The notes under the pieces were generated by a model that ran no database searches, had not been told where the DNA came from, and was given only the letters and a program-made list of their open reading frames with translations. From assembly GCA_947624375.1 (NCBI GenBank), contig CANQKD010000010.1, positions 31,219 to 95,218 of the forward strand: a stretch of 64,000 nt of DNA. Reading direction: 5' to 3'. Both the position numbers and the translations under genes were made by a program. This document shows positions 53,627-61,878 of the stretch, piece by piece. The DNA is from an uncultured Clostridia bacterium. Lineage in GTDB: Bacteria > Bacillota > Clostridia > Oscillospirales > Ruminococcaceae. The first letter of the stretch is position 1; the number at the start of each line of letters is the position of its first letter.

Positions 53627-55177
53627 ATGAATCTGGCTATCTGGCTGACGCTTGCTGTTTATCTTGTAATAATGATAGGCATAGGCGTTTATTGCAGAAA
53701 ACTCTCCTCGGGCGTGTCGGAATTCGTTCTCGGCAACAGAGGCATCGGCGCGTGGTTCACCGCCTTTGCATACGGAACGTCGTACTTTTCGGCGGTTATA
53801 TTCGTGGGCTACGCCGGCAAATTCGGCTGGAGCTACGGTGTGGCTTCGACCTGGATAGGCATGGGCAACGCTATTATCGGCTCGCTTATGCCGTGGCTGA
53901 TACTTGGCAAGCGCACGCGCATTATGACAAAACACCTTGACTCGAAAACCATGCCCGACTATTTTGAAAAGCGCTATTTCAGTCACACGCTGAAAACCGC
54001 CGCCGCGGTCATAATTTTCCTGTTCCTTATCCCCTACACCGCCTCGGTCTACAACGGTCTTTCAAGGCTGTTTGAAAAGGGCTTCGGCATACCTTACAAA
54101 TACTGCATAATAGGCATGGCTGTATTTACCGCTATATATGTAATTATAGGCGGCTACAAGGCAACTGCAATGAACGACTTTGTTCAGGGCGTGTTCATGC
54201 TGGTAGGTATTGTTGCGGTAGTGCTTGCGGTGCTCGATCAGCACGGAGGACTTACTTCTTCAATAAACGCTATGGGCGATATACCCACCGACAGCGGCGA
54301 GACGGGGCTGTTCAACAGCATTCTGGGTCCCGACCCTGTGAACCTGCTGGGCGTTGTGATACTTACATCGCTGGGTACCTGGGGTCTGCCACAGATGGTC
54401 CAGAAATTCTACGCGATAAAAGACGACAGAGCCGTAAAGATAGGCACTATCGTATCGACGGTTTTTGCTGTGATAGTTGCAGGCGGCTGCTACTTCCTCG
54501 GCGGCTTCGGCAGGCTGTTTGTTGAGAACGTTGACGGCAGCCCCGCAGGCGGCTTTGATGCGATAGTTCCTGCTATGATGGAAACACTGCCAGACATACT
54601 GTTCGGTATAGTAATAGTTCTGGTGCTTTCGGCATCTATGTCTACGCTTTCTTCGCTGGTGCTGACTTCTTCGTCAACACTTACCCTAGACCTTGTAAAG
54701 CCCATTATGAAAGAAAAGATGGACGAGAAAAAGCAGGTACTGATAATGAGGATATTCATTGCGGTGTTCCTGACGGTTTCGGTAGTGCTGGCGATATTCA
54801 CGCTCGATAATCCCCAGACGATAATATCAACGCTGATGTCGATCTCTTGGGGCGCGCTGGCAGGTGCATTCTTAGCGCCGTTCATGTACGGTCTGTTCTG
54901 GAAAGGCGTTACCAAAGCTGCGGTATGGGCGAGCTTCATCTGCGGCGTTGGCATAACGGTAGTGCATATGTGTCTGTACACGCTGAAGATAGGCGATCTT
55001 GACCTGCCTATGACGATAGGAAAGCTCAGTCTTGCCTCGCCGATAAACGCAGGCGCGTTCGCAATGCTGCTGGGTCTTGTGGTAGTGCCGCTGGTGAGCC
55101 TCATAACACCAAAACCCGACAAGGAGAAGATTGAGAAAGTTTTCGAGTGCTATCAGAAGCAAGAGGTCAAGGAATAA
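53627..55177 (+). CDS. Sodium:solute symporter (SSS family)
   Basis: This 516-residue transporter has about 13 membrane helices. The N-terminus (YLVIMIGIGVYCRKLSSGVS EFVLGNRGIGAWFTAFAYGT SYFSAVIF) and IIGGYKATAMNDFVQGVFML are typical of SSS proteins near proline permease PutP, and helix 8 has SASMSTLSSLVLTSSSTL, the Na+-site region. The substrate could be an amino acid, sugar or carboxylate. The last codons (YQKQEVKE) are encoded by DNA matching the intergenic heptads, AGAAGCAAGAGG, so the 3' end may have been altered by the repeat. Confidence 0.9.
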   Translation: MNLAIWLTLAVYLVIMIGIGVYCRKLSSGVSEFVLGNRGIGAWFTAFAYGTSYFSAVIFVGYAGKFGWSYGVASTWIGMGNAIIGSLMPWLILGKRTRIMTKHLDSKTMPDYFEKRYFSHTLKTAAAVIIFLFLIPYTASVYNGLSRLFEKGFGIPYKYCIIGMAVFTAIYVIIGGYKATAMNDFVQGVFMLVGIVAVVLAVLDQHGGLTSSINAMGDIPTDSGETGLFNSILGPDPVNLLGVVILTSLGTWGLPQMVQKFYAIKDDRAVKIGTIVSTVFAVIVAGGCYFLGGFGRLFVENVDGSPAGGFDAIVPAMMETLPDILFGIVIVLVLSASMSTLSSLVLTSSSTLTLDLVKPIMKEKMDEKKQVLIMRIFIAVFLTVSVVLAIFTLDNPQTIISTLMSISWGALAGAFLAPFMYGLFWKGVTKAAVWASFICGVGITVVHMCLYTLKIGDLDLPMTIGKLSLASPINAGAFAMLLGLVVVPLVSLITPKPDKEKIEKVFECYQKQEVKE

Positions 55178-55185
55178 AAGTAAGA

Positions 55186-55216
55186 AACGGTTTCACGGTT
55201 TTTGCGTGAAGCCGTT
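55186..55216 (+). terminator. Terminator-like hairpin after the symporter
   Basis: AACGGTTTCACG pairs with CGTGAAGCCGTT (one G-T) around a T-rich loop, nine bases past the stop; the following T-run is weak. It resembles the recR terminator and a hairpin module in the mosaics. Confidence 0.55.
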
Positions 55217-57008
55217 CACCTTTTAGAGGCAAGAAATTAAGAGGCAAGAGGCAAGAGTTTTTGGTTTGTCTGTACAGCGAAAAATATACCTTACATATTA
55301 CCCACCCTATATATCGCCCCCCAAAAAAATCTCGCCCTTCCACGTAACTGGAAGAATATTCTTCCAGCAACGTGAGGGGTGGGCGAGCCTTTTGATTTTG
55401 GGAAAGTTGGTGTGGTGCGGAGGTGAGCCGCCAGAGGTTAGAGTTGAGAAATGGTCTTACGGCTTTAGCGCGTGCTTGCCCGTTTCTGCGGTTAAGATTC
55501 AGAGGCAAGAGGCAAGACGTGGTGATTTTGGCTTTTGCACGTTGTTTTAATATTCGCGCTTACGCGCAGCGCAGGAGCGCACACATTGCCAGACTGTGAA
55601 CAGTCTGGCAAGTGCAGAAGAACCCTCTTCGAGGCTTCTTCCTGATCTCTAAAAACTTTGTGCGTATCTAAAAAGCCCTCGCCGCCATGTATGGTCGGCG
55701 GCGCACACCTTACGGTGTGACGGGCTTTTTCCCTGTTCTATCCCAACTTAGCGCGTAATTTAACATAATTTTTCAGTGAGTGCGTTTAACCTCACAAGTC
55801 GTAATCCCTGTCAAGAAACTAAAAGTTTTGGATCGACCTCTTTTTTACAGTTGCTTCGCAACTGCCAAGGGTCGTGGGGCGTGGGGCAAAGCCCCACAAA
55901 CACAACGTGCGCGCCGCTGCTAGAGGTTAGAAGTGAGAGGTTAGAGGTTAGAAAAGTCTTTTCTGTCTTCACACAAACTTTCCACTCCTGCGATTTAGAT
56001 AGAGGCAAGAGGCAAGAGTTTTTGGTTTGTCTGTACAGCTGAAAATATACCTTACATATTACCCACCCTATATATCGCCCCCCAAAAAATCTCGCCCTTC
56101 CACGTAACTGGAAGAATATTCTTCCAGCGACGTGAGGGGTGGGCGAGCCTTTTGATTTTGGGAAAGTTGGTGTGGTGCGGAGGTGAGCCGCCAGAGGTTA
56201 GAGTTGAGAAATGGTCTTACGGCTTTAGCGCGTGCTTGCCGTTTCTGCGGTTAAGATTCAGAGGCAAGAGGCAAGACGTGTTGATTGCAGCTTTTGCACG
56301 TTGTTTTAATATTCGCGCTTACGCGCAGCGCAGGAGCGCACGCAGGAAAAATTGCTAGGTCTTTTCATAGGAGAGGCTCACCTATTAGAAACAAGAAAAC
56401 TAGAAGCAAGAGGCAAGAAAATGCTTTTATAGCTTTGTTCAAACTTTTCAAAATACTCGTCTTGCCTCTTGCTTCTATCTGAACCGCAGAAATAACGGAT
56501 TTGCGCAAACGTCAGAAAATCATTTCTAACATCTGACTTCTCACTTCTAACCTCTGATAGCGGCGCGCACGCTGTGTTTGTGGGGCGCCGCCCCCGTACC
56601 CCTGCGACCCTTTTGAAAAAGGGTCGATCGAAAACTTTTAGTTTCTTGACAGGATTTACGACTATTGATATTAAACGTACTATGCAAAAGAATTACGGTT
56701 TTCAGCGGTTCGCAGAACCGCGTCAAAATCGCGACCCATAATGTCGCCAAAGTAATTTGCACTTGATACGAAGTATCAATGTGTGTCAGGTTTGGCTTGG
56801 AGGCGTAAGCCGACAATCCACTGCGCTCCTGCGCCGCGCGTAAGCGCGAATATTACACGCAAGAAAACAACGCTCAAACGATGCCTTACCCACCTCTTGC
56901 CTCTTGCTTCTGAATCTCTTGCCTCTAATAGCGCAGAAGAAAACGGCTTCGCTCAAACATAGCAAAACCGTTTCTGACCTCTGACATCTCACTTCTGATA
57001 TATCTAGT
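55217..57008. repeat. Intergenic repeat mosaic 12 with a 340-bp duplication
   Basis: A block at 55241-55582 recurs almost unchanged at 56002-56341. It holds AGARGCA heptads, a GGAAGAATATTCTTCC palindrome inside an inverted repeat CTCGCCC/GGGCGAG, AGARGTT heptads, block B and heptads. Between the copies lie a GCCAGACTG/CAGTCTGGC hairpin, a GAAGAAC/GCTTCTTC hairpin, a GCCGCC/GGCGGC plus ACACC/GGTGT terminator-like module (55686-55732), element P (55808-55915, with a hairpin in its loop) and heptads. After the second copy come heptads (56384-56415, 56460-56480, 56525-56560), a reverse truncated P (56566-56656), element Q (56672-56830) and heptads to 57000. No gene is supported. Confidence 0.85.
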
Positions 57009-57039
57009 AAAAACCGCCGTCCTTTACGGACAGCGGTCT
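57009..57039 (-). terminator. Terminator of the cellobiose operon
   Basis: Minus-strand ACCGCTGTCC pairs with GGACGGCGGT around GTAAA and is followed by a T-rich tail, about 15 bases past the stop. Confidence 0.85.
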
Positions 57040-57053
57040 TTATTAGCCTGTGT

Positions 57054-59510
57054 TTATCCCATTACTACCTCAACTTCGTGCTCCGTGCCCTCAGCGAATA
57101 CGGGAAGTACATTGCCGTTGACCTTAACGCCGTCGCAGACAACGCTCTTTATGCCCTTGCTGATGTGGTCGGGGTTCTTAACATTGATGTTGTATGTACA
57201 GCCTCTGAATTTCCTCGATGCCGTGAAGCCGTCCCACGCGGCAGGGATAGACGGGTCTATCTTCAAGCCGTCAAAGTCTGGTATAACGCCGAGAATGTAC
57301 TGCGATACCGCAACAAAGTTCCACGCCGCAGTGCCCGTCAGCCACGAGTTCTTAGCCTCGCCGAAGCGCTTGGCGTCCTTGCCTGCAATCATCTGCGCGT
57401 ATACATACGGCTCTGTTCTGTGCAGGTCGGAATACTTTTCCTCTCTGTAGGCAGGGGCGATCTTGGAATAATACTCGTATGCCTTGTCGCCGTGACCTAC
57501 AAACGCCTCGGCGCAGATTATCCACGCGTTGTTGTGGCAGAATATGCCTGCGTTCTCTTTATAGCCTGCCGGATATGTCGAGATCTCGCCGTATTCTATG
57601 TAATACTTTGTGAATGCAGGGTTGTTCAGCACAAGACCGTGCTGGCTGTTGAGGTACTTGTCAACGCTTGCAAGCGCCTTTATGTCAGCGCCGCTCTCTT
57701 TGCCAACGCCGCCCATAACTGCAAAGCCCTGCGGCTCGATGAATATCTTGCCTTCTTCGCACTCTTTCGAGCCCATCTTTCTGCCAAAGTCGTCATAAGC
57801 TCTTATGAACCACTCGCCGTCAAAGCCGAAGTCCATGATGTTCTTCTTCATCTTTTCTATCTCGGCTGTAGCTTTCTCTGCCTCGGCGGTGTCGCCTCTG
57901 CGAGCGCAAAGCTCGGCATAGTTAGGTCCTGCATACGTAAACAGCGCCGCTACGAATATAGACTCCGCAGTCTTTGAATACTTGTCCTCACCGTATTTTG
58001 GTGAAGTTGATGTCTGGAAGCTCTCGCCGGGGGTATCGGAGAAGCAAGACAGGTTGATGCAGTCGTTCCAGTCGGCACGCATAGCAAGCGGCAGACCGTG
58101 AGGGCCAACGTTCTCGCATACGTGATAGAAGCTCTGCTTTAAGTGGTGCATAAGTGTCTGAGCGCGGCTCTCGTCATTGTCATAAGGCACCATTTCATCA
58201 AGAATGGTGTAGTCGCCCGTCTCTTTTATGTACTGCGCGGTAGAAAGTATCATCCACAGCGGATCGTCAGAGAAGTCGCCGCCTATCTCATCGTTGCCCT
58301 TTTTGGTAAGAGGCTGATACTGGTGATAGCAGCCGCCGTCTTCCAGCTGTGTAGCAGCAAGGTCGAGTATTCTCTCTCTTGCTCTTTCGGGTATCTGGTG
58401 AACAAAGCCGAGCAGATCCTGGTTGGAATCTCTGAAACCCATGCCTCTGCCTATGCCGCTCTCAAAGTACGAAGCCGAACGCGACATATTGAATGTAACC
58501 ATGCACTGATACTGGTTCCAGATGTTTACCATTCTGTTCATCTTGTCATCGCAGGTGTTTACGGTGTACTTAGAAAGCAGAGCGTTCCACATATCTTTAA
58601 GCTCAGCCAGAGCCTTGTCAGCCTTCTCGGTGGTGTCCATAGCCTTTATCATCTCATACGCCTTGGACTTGTTCATGCTGCCGTCAGCGTTCCACTTGTC
58701 CTTGCCGTTCTCAACATAACCGAGCAGGAAAACAAGCTCTTTCATCTCGCCTGCCGCAAGGGTCATATCAAGGCAGTGTGAAGCTATCGGCGACCAGCCG
58801 TCAGCAAACGAGTTGTTAGGCTTACCTGCCATAACAGCCTGAGGATTCTCAAAACCGTTATACAGACCCATAAACGTTTCTCTGTCGGTATCATAGCCGC
58901 ATATGTCTGCATTTACGGTGTAGAAAGCAAAGTGATCGCGGCGCTCTTTGTATTCCGTCTTGTGGAATATGGTAGAGCCCTCTATCTCAACTTCGCCCGT
59001 GTTGAAGTTTCTCTGGAAGTTCGTGGAGTCGTCCTGTGCGTTCCACAAACACCATTCTATAAACGAAAACAGCTTGAACGACTTTGGCGAGTCAGACTTG
59101 TTCTTGATTATAACTTTCTGTACCTCGCCGTTGAAATTCTGCGGTACAAAGAATGTTATCTCGGTCTCTATCCCGTTCTTTTCGCCCTTTATAATGGTGT
59201 AGCCCATGCCATGGCGGCAGGAATACGCGTCCAGCTCTGTCTTTACAGGCGACCAGCCCGGCGACCATACACACTTACCGTCATTGATGTAGAAGTATCT
59301 TCCGCCCATGTCAACGGGAACATTGTTGTAGCGGTAGCGCGTTATCCTCCTCAGTCTTGCATCCTTGTAGAAGTGATAGCCTCCTGCCGTGTTGGAGATG
59401 AGCGAGAAAAACTCCTGCGTGCCCAGATAGTTTATCCACGGGTAGGGAGTTTTCGGGTCGGTGATGACGTACTCCTTGTTGACGTCATCGAAGTAGCCGA
59501 ATTTCTTCAT
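57054..59510 (-). CDS. Cellobiose phosphorylase (GH94)
   Basis: This 818-residue cytoplasmic enzyme splits cellobiose with phosphate into glucose 1-phosphate and glucose, saving one ATP. The start [27 protein letters not shown] and [26 protein letters not shown] match cellobiose phosphorylases rather than cellodextrin phosphorylases. The helical barrel has [17 protein letters not shown] and [10 protein letters not shown] (about 478-487), which holds the acid Asp of the family. Length matches characterised enzymes (about 810-825). RBS AAGGTGG. It follows the mutarotase and lipoprotein genes in one operon. A close laminaribiose or chitobiose variant is possible but less likely. Confidence 0.94.
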   Translation of the reverse strand: MKKFGYFDDVNKEYVITDPKTPYPWINYLGTQEFFSLISNTAGGYHFYKDARLRRITRYRYNNVPVDMGGRYFYINDGKCVWSPGWSPVKTELDAYSCRHGMGYTIIKGEKNGIETEITFFVPQNFNGEVQKVIIKNKSDSPKSFKLFSFIEWCLWNAQDDSTNFQRNFNTGEVEIEGSTIFHKTEYKERRDHFAFYTVNADICGYDTDRETFMGLYNGFENPQAVMAGKPNNSFADGWSPIASHCLDMTLAAGEMKELVFLLGYVENGKDKWNADGSMNKSKAYEMIKAMDTTEKADKALAELKDMWNALLSKYTVNTCDDKMNRMVNIWNQYQCMVTFNMSRSASYFESGIGRGMGFRDSNQDLLGFVHQIPERARERILDLAATQLEDGGCYHQYQPLTKKGNDEIGGDFSDDPLWMILSTAQYIKETGDYTILDEMVPYDNDESRAQTLMHHLKQSFYHVCENVGPHGLPLAMRADWNDCINLSCFSDTPGESFQTSTSPKYGEDKYSKTAESIFVAALFTYAGPNYAELCARRGDTAEAEKATAEIEKMKKNIMDFGFDGEWFIRAYDDFGRKMGSKECEEGKIFIEPQGFAVMGGVGKESGADIKALASVDKYLNSQHGLVLNNPAFTKYYIEYGEISTYPAGYKENAGIFCHNNAWIICAEAFVGHGDKAYEYYSKIAPAYREEKYSDLHRTEPYVYAQMIAGKDAKRFGEAKNSWLTGTAAWNFVAVSQYILGVIPDFDGLKIDPSIPAAWDGFTASRKFRGCTYNINVKNPDHISKGIKSVVCDGVKVNGNVLPVFAEGTEHEVEVVMG

Positions 59511-59564
59511 TAAAATTCCACCTTTCGTATTTTGTGTTTATTAGATTTTAAAAGTCACGTAGTT

Positions 59565-60086
59565 TCAGTACAGCGTTTCTTCGCCGTTTATAGATACTTT
59601 AGTTACCTTTTCGCCCGTCACTTCAACTTCGTAGTCAACATCTGAATATCCGCGGTCGTCAAGGTTTGCATCTATAGCGTTTGAAAGATTGCTGCCATCG
59701 CCGTTTTTGTAAACGCCGTCTTTAATAGTCGCGTGGTTGTTGTGCGCATCAGAGATAATATCTATAGCCATCGTGTGAATATCCTCAGCGCCGGGCAGCT
59801 TTATTTCTTCCTCGCTGCTGTCTTCCTGCGAGGAGCTTTCTTCCTGCGCGGTGGCAGTTGTAGTTTCTTCTCCGCTGCCGCTTGTTTCTTCCGGCTCGCT
59901 GCTCTCTTCGGGCGTGGTGACAGGCGTTGTTTCGGTTTCAGAGCTCTCATCGGCCTGTGAGCTTTCTACCGCAGCATCGGTCGCAGATGTTTCAGCCTTT
60001 GAGGAAGACGAACTGTCGCCGCTGCACGCCGCCAGTATTAAACACAGGCAAACGCACGCGGTAAAAATAGCTGTTATCTTTTTCAT
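59565..60086 (-). CDS. Lipoprotein with Ser/Glu/Thr-rich linker
   Basis: This 173-residue lipoprotein has a signal peptide MKKITAIFTACVCLCLILAAC with lipobox LAAC, then a linker of about 75 residues made almost only of Ser, Glu, Thr and Pro, then a 75-residue C-terminal domain (AEDIHTMAIDIISDAHNNHA TIKDG...). The domain is not recognised. It is exposed on the cell surface, held off the membrane by the linker. Located between the mutarotase and cellobiose phosphorylase genes, it could take part in sugar capture, but no sugar-binding motif is visible. RBS AAAGGAG. Confidence 0.8.
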   Translation of the reverse strand: MKKITAIFTACVCLCLILAACSGDSSSSSKAETSATDAAVESSQADESSETETTPVTTPEESSEPEETSGSGEETTTATAQEESSSQEDSSEEEIKLPGAEDIHTMAIDIISDAHNNHATIKDGVYKNGDGSNLSNAIDANLDDRGYSDVDYEVEVTGEKVTKVSINGEETLY

Positions 60087-60122
60087 ATTGTTCTCCTTTC
60101 GCTTTTTTGTATATCTGTATAT

Positions 60123-61130
60123 CTATCTTGTGGCAAAACTTTGCCAGCAGGTGTATTTTTCACCCTTTGCTATCTCTGTATATCCCGTCACCTCACGCGG
60201 CAGACTAAGATTTGCACAGTTTATCATAGCTGTCATGGGCTCGGGGCAGAAGTAGCCGTTCACGCCCTTATCGTTCCACATATTCCAGAATCTATACTCG
60301 GGCGAAACTTCGTTTATGATCATTCTTCCCGTGCCGACATCAGTTGTTACAGCGCCGTTGAAAGGCTTGCCGTCAAGTTCGTTCATGCAGGCGGTGTACA
60401 TATCATTGTCAATATCCTGCAAAACGGGGTGCATATCGCCGTTTTTATACTGCATATCTCTCTCGTCAAGATCTAAAAGCCTCTCTGTCGGCAGTGAACG
60501 GTCATTGAGCTCACACTTTTTCTCCGCAGGTACGCGCAGGCGCATATCCTCCTGCTTGCTGCCGTTTACTATCGGCGCGTTTATGCAGGTGTGCGTGCAC
60601 AGCGATACAGGCAGCATCTTGTCCGAAAGATTTTCAAGCTCGATATCCTGCCTCAGCCCCTCTGCCGAGAGTGTGTAAGTGTAGGTGAGCCTGAACTTCA
60701 GCGGCATTGATTTGAACATCTCGTCGCTTTCGTCAAACGTGTAGCCAAGCACTATAACAGCCTTGCCGTTTTCGGCGCTTACAGATACCACTTCATGTTC
60801 CCTCTCATGCACCCAGCCGTGAATGCAGTTGCCCAGCTTCGGCTCATTTATCGGGAACTTATAGCAGCCGTCGGAAGTCTTCAGCACGCCGCCGTCAAAT
60901 CTGTTTGGCAGATACAGTGTCGGCAGACCCCACAGCACGCGCGAATCGTTGATCTTATCCAGCGTGCAGTCCTCTCTGTAGCGGAAGATCTCCATATCCA
61001 GCTTTTCGTCTCTCATGCGCATAACATCACCGCCCAGAGCAGGCACAACAACGCATGAATATTTATCGGCTCTCAGCTCATACGCTTTAAGACCTTTGAA
61101 AGTAGTTTCGTTGCAAACAGCTTGTGACAT
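60123..61130 (-). CDS. Aldose 1-epimerase (mutarotase) family protein
   Basis: This 335-residue galactose-mutarotase-like beta-sandwich protein has PALGGDVMRMRDEKLDMEIF R near the start, LYLPNRFDGG, the probable catalytic His in GNCIHGWVHE, and a second His in LCTHTCIN. It would speed interconversion of alpha and beta anomers of glucose or another sugar released by the phosphorylase in the same operon. The start ATG at 61128-61130 has GGAGG eight bases upstream; an upstream in-frame start is rejected. First gene of the operon. Confidence 0.85.
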   Translation of the reverse strand: MSQAVCNETTFKGLKAYELRADKYSCVVVPALGGDVMRMRDEKLDMEIFRYREDCTLDKINDSRVLWGLPTLYLPNRFDGGVLKTSDGCYKFPINEPKLGNCIHGWVHEREHEVVSVSAENGKAVIVLGYTFDESDEMFKSMPLKFRLTYTYTLSAEGLRQDIELENLSDKMLPVSLCTHTCINAPIVNGSKQEDMRLRVPAEKKCELNDRSLPTERLLDLDERDMQYKNGDMHPVLQDIDNDMYTACMNELDGKPFNGAVTTDVGTGRMIINEVSPEYRFWNMWNDKGVNGYFCPEPMTAMINCANLSLPREVTGYTEIAKGEKYTCWQSFATR

Positions 61131-61162
61131 TTTATTTTCCTCCAATAAATTCATATATTAAA

Positions 61163-61191
61163 AGTATAACACACACACATCAAATTGTCCA
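61163..61191 (-). promoter_or_regulatory. Promoter of the cellobiose operon
   Basis: Minus-strand TGGACA (61186-61191), a 17-base spacer and TATACT (61163-61168). No clear catabolite-response (cre) element could be picked out nearby. Positions 61192-61356 hold nothing else I can identify. Confidence 0.72.
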
Positions 61192-61356
61192 GTGATTTTT
61201 TGAATTTCAATCATATTTTTGTGAAAATTAAACTAATCGCACGCGCCGTTATTATAAATAAGATACATCGCGGCGTATAAAAGGGAGCAAACAGGCAAGA
61301 ATAGCAACAGGCGGCAAAAGAAAACGCCGCAAATTTTAAAGAAAGAGAGTGAAAAT

Positions 61357-61581
61357 ATGCTTGATAAAATAGCGCTTCTTCTGCTGATAATAGGCGGCAT
61401 AAACTGGGGGCTGGTGGGAATATTCCAGTTTGACCTTGTGGCGTTCATTTTCGGCGGCTCGGCAGCGATAGTCAGCAGGATAATCTACACACTGGTAGCA
61501 ATATCCGCAATATGGTGCGTGTCGCTGTTCTTCAAGGACAACGAAATGGTAGAAGAGACAAGTTCTTCAAAAAACTACTGA
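61357..61581 (+). CDS. DUF378 family membrane protein
   Basis: This 74-residue protein has two membrane helices (about 4-24 and 38-60) and the family signature LLIIGGINWGLVGIFQFDLV AFIFGG near the start. Homologues include B. subtilis YuzA. Function is unknown; small DUF378 proteins are often stress-linked. RBS GAGAGTG. The gene is monocistronic. Positions 61582-61728 downstream are AT-rich, with no feature I can name. Confidence 0.9.
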   Translation: MLDKIALLLLIIGGINWGLVGIFQFDLVAFIFGGSAAIVSRIIYTLVAISAIWCVSLFFKDNEMVEETSSSKNY

Positions 61582-61728
61582 TAACTTACAATTGACCGTC
61601 TGCCGCATATGCCGCAGCAAAAGCATAAGATGGGTAAAATATCGGGTAAATTTCACCAATAAGTCCTGCCAAATTATGTGCACTATGCTGAAAAAACAGC
61701 TTGTTTGCAAAAACAGAGCGCTTTTTTC

Positions 61729-61757
61729 TTGACATTTTGCCGTCGGCATAATATAAT
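61729..61757 (+). promoter_or_regulatory. Strong promoter without an obvious gene
   Basis: TTGACA (61729-61734), 17-base spacer, TATAAT (61752-61757). It reads into a stretch that ends at a perfect terminator and contains no convincing coding region. Confidence 0.85.
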
Positions 61758-61763
61758 AACTAT

Positions 61764-61875
61764 GGTGTCTGATAACCGATATGTTATCGGCAGACATTCG
61801 TTTTGTTGTCTCCTTTCTTTTGTTCTACACATATTTCATTTTATTTTTGGCAGGAAAAACTCCTGCCACTTTTTT
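61764..61875 (+). ncRNA. Candidate small RNA of about 112 nt
   Basis: Between the promoter at 61729-61757 and a terminator at 61848-61875 (TGGCAGGA-AAAAC-TCCTGCCA then CTTTTTT) lies about 110 bases. The 5' part can fold as TGTCTGATAAC with GTTATCGGCAGACA (two-base bulge); the middle is a long pyrimidine-rich single strand. A leaderless 43-codon frame from 61762 exists but runs through the terminator into repeat DNA and has no RBS, so a non-coding transcript is preferred. It does not match any RNA family I know by eye. Confidence 0.6.
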
Positions 61876-61878
61876 CTA

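Noticed and set aside
57078..57977. 299-codon plus-strand frame inside cellobiose phosphorylase
   Set aside because: Shadow of the phosphorylase gene; composition and motifs are not protein-like.
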